A stretch of DNA of 5,251 nucleotides from Sandaracinaceae bacterium (GTDB lineage: Bacteria > Myxococcota_A > Polyangia > Polyangiales > Houyiibacteriaceae). The notes under the pieces were generated by a model. The model was given only the letters and a program-made list of their open reading frames with translations, did no database searches and had not been told where the DNA came from. The number at the start of each line of letters is the position of its first letter. The first letter of the stretch is position 1. Of this stretch, positions 5,234 through 5,251 are shown one piece after another. The stretch spans positions 1 to 5,251 of the forward strand of contig JAAZAH010000083.1 in the NCBI GenBank assembly GCA_012514415.1, given 5' to 3'. The position numbers and the translations under genes were made by a program.

Positions 5234-5251
5234 ATCGCCCCCCATGTATAA

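Larger units (their letters stand above)
4968..5251. other. Upstream region without a supported gene
   Basis: This 284-bp stretch holds the ribosome binding site and candidate promoter of the dehydrogenase gene, a 12-bp direct repeat (5145-5170) and a weak terminator-like structure (5191-5233). Several frames on both strands stay open to the right edge. None has a credible start with a Shine-Dalgarno or a recognisable product, so I call no gene here. Confidence 0.6.

Noticed and set aside
5114..5245. A 43-codon minus-strand frame from ATG 5245
   Set aside because: There is no ribosome binding site or family resemblance, and it crosses the T-run of the terminator-like structure.
5053..5250. 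A 65-residue minus-strand frame entering from the right edge and ending at TAG 5053-5055
   Set aside because: It could be the tail of an upstream gene, but its third-position GC is modest, no family is recognisable, and it overlaps the candidate promoter and terminator-like hairpin.
5062..5251. A plus-strand frame starting at TTG 5062 and open to the right edge
   Set aside because: It has no ATG or GTG start, no Shine-Dalgarno before the TTG and no recognisable product; open frames are common in this composition.

Overview
The window is GC-rich, and every gene I can support lies on the minus strand. The gene mix is an IVD/LCAD-like acyl-CoA dehydrogenase, a PAPS-dependent sulfotransferase, a lipoprotein, an apparent outer-membrane barrel protein and a thiol peroxiredoxin. 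Together with a double-membrane envelope, this suggests a Gram-negative of the Myxococcota/Deltaproteobacteria type. That placement is inferred from gene style and composition; no marker gene is present.

In transcription order (right to left): a 284-bp upstream region (4968-5251) carries a candidate promoter. Next is an acyl-CoA dehydrogenase (3744-4967) ending in a strong intrinsic terminator (3646-3698). After a 147-bp leader comes a small secreted, barrel-like protein (2835-3497). Its stop codon overlaps by ATGA the start of an unrecognised lipoprotein gene (1780-2838). A 206-bp gap with a candidate promoter precedes a sulfotransferase (293-1573). Another 208-bp gap leads to the first 28 codons of a peroxiredoxin (1-84), which runs off the left edge.

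Only the barrel and lipoprotein genes look like a true operon. The others appear to be separate units, each with its own leader and ribosome binding site. Three starts differ from the longest possible reading frame: the dehydrogenase starts at 4967, the barrel protein at 3497 and the lipoprotein at 2838. Each is preceded by a purine-rich Shine-Dalgarno-like sequence. The longer barrel frame would have to translate through the dehydrogenase terminator.

The dehydrogenase, sulfotransferase and peroxiredoxin are ordinary members of known families, although the dehydrogenase has its likely catalytic base in the IVD/LCAD position and an unusual N-terminal insert. The barrel/lipoprotein pair is the only part I cannot assign to a known system, and it is the best candidate here for something undescribed. 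Two units share the 9-mer TGCTAGGCT upstream, which may be the local form of the -10 promoter element. I see no RNA genes, mobile elements or CRISPR array.
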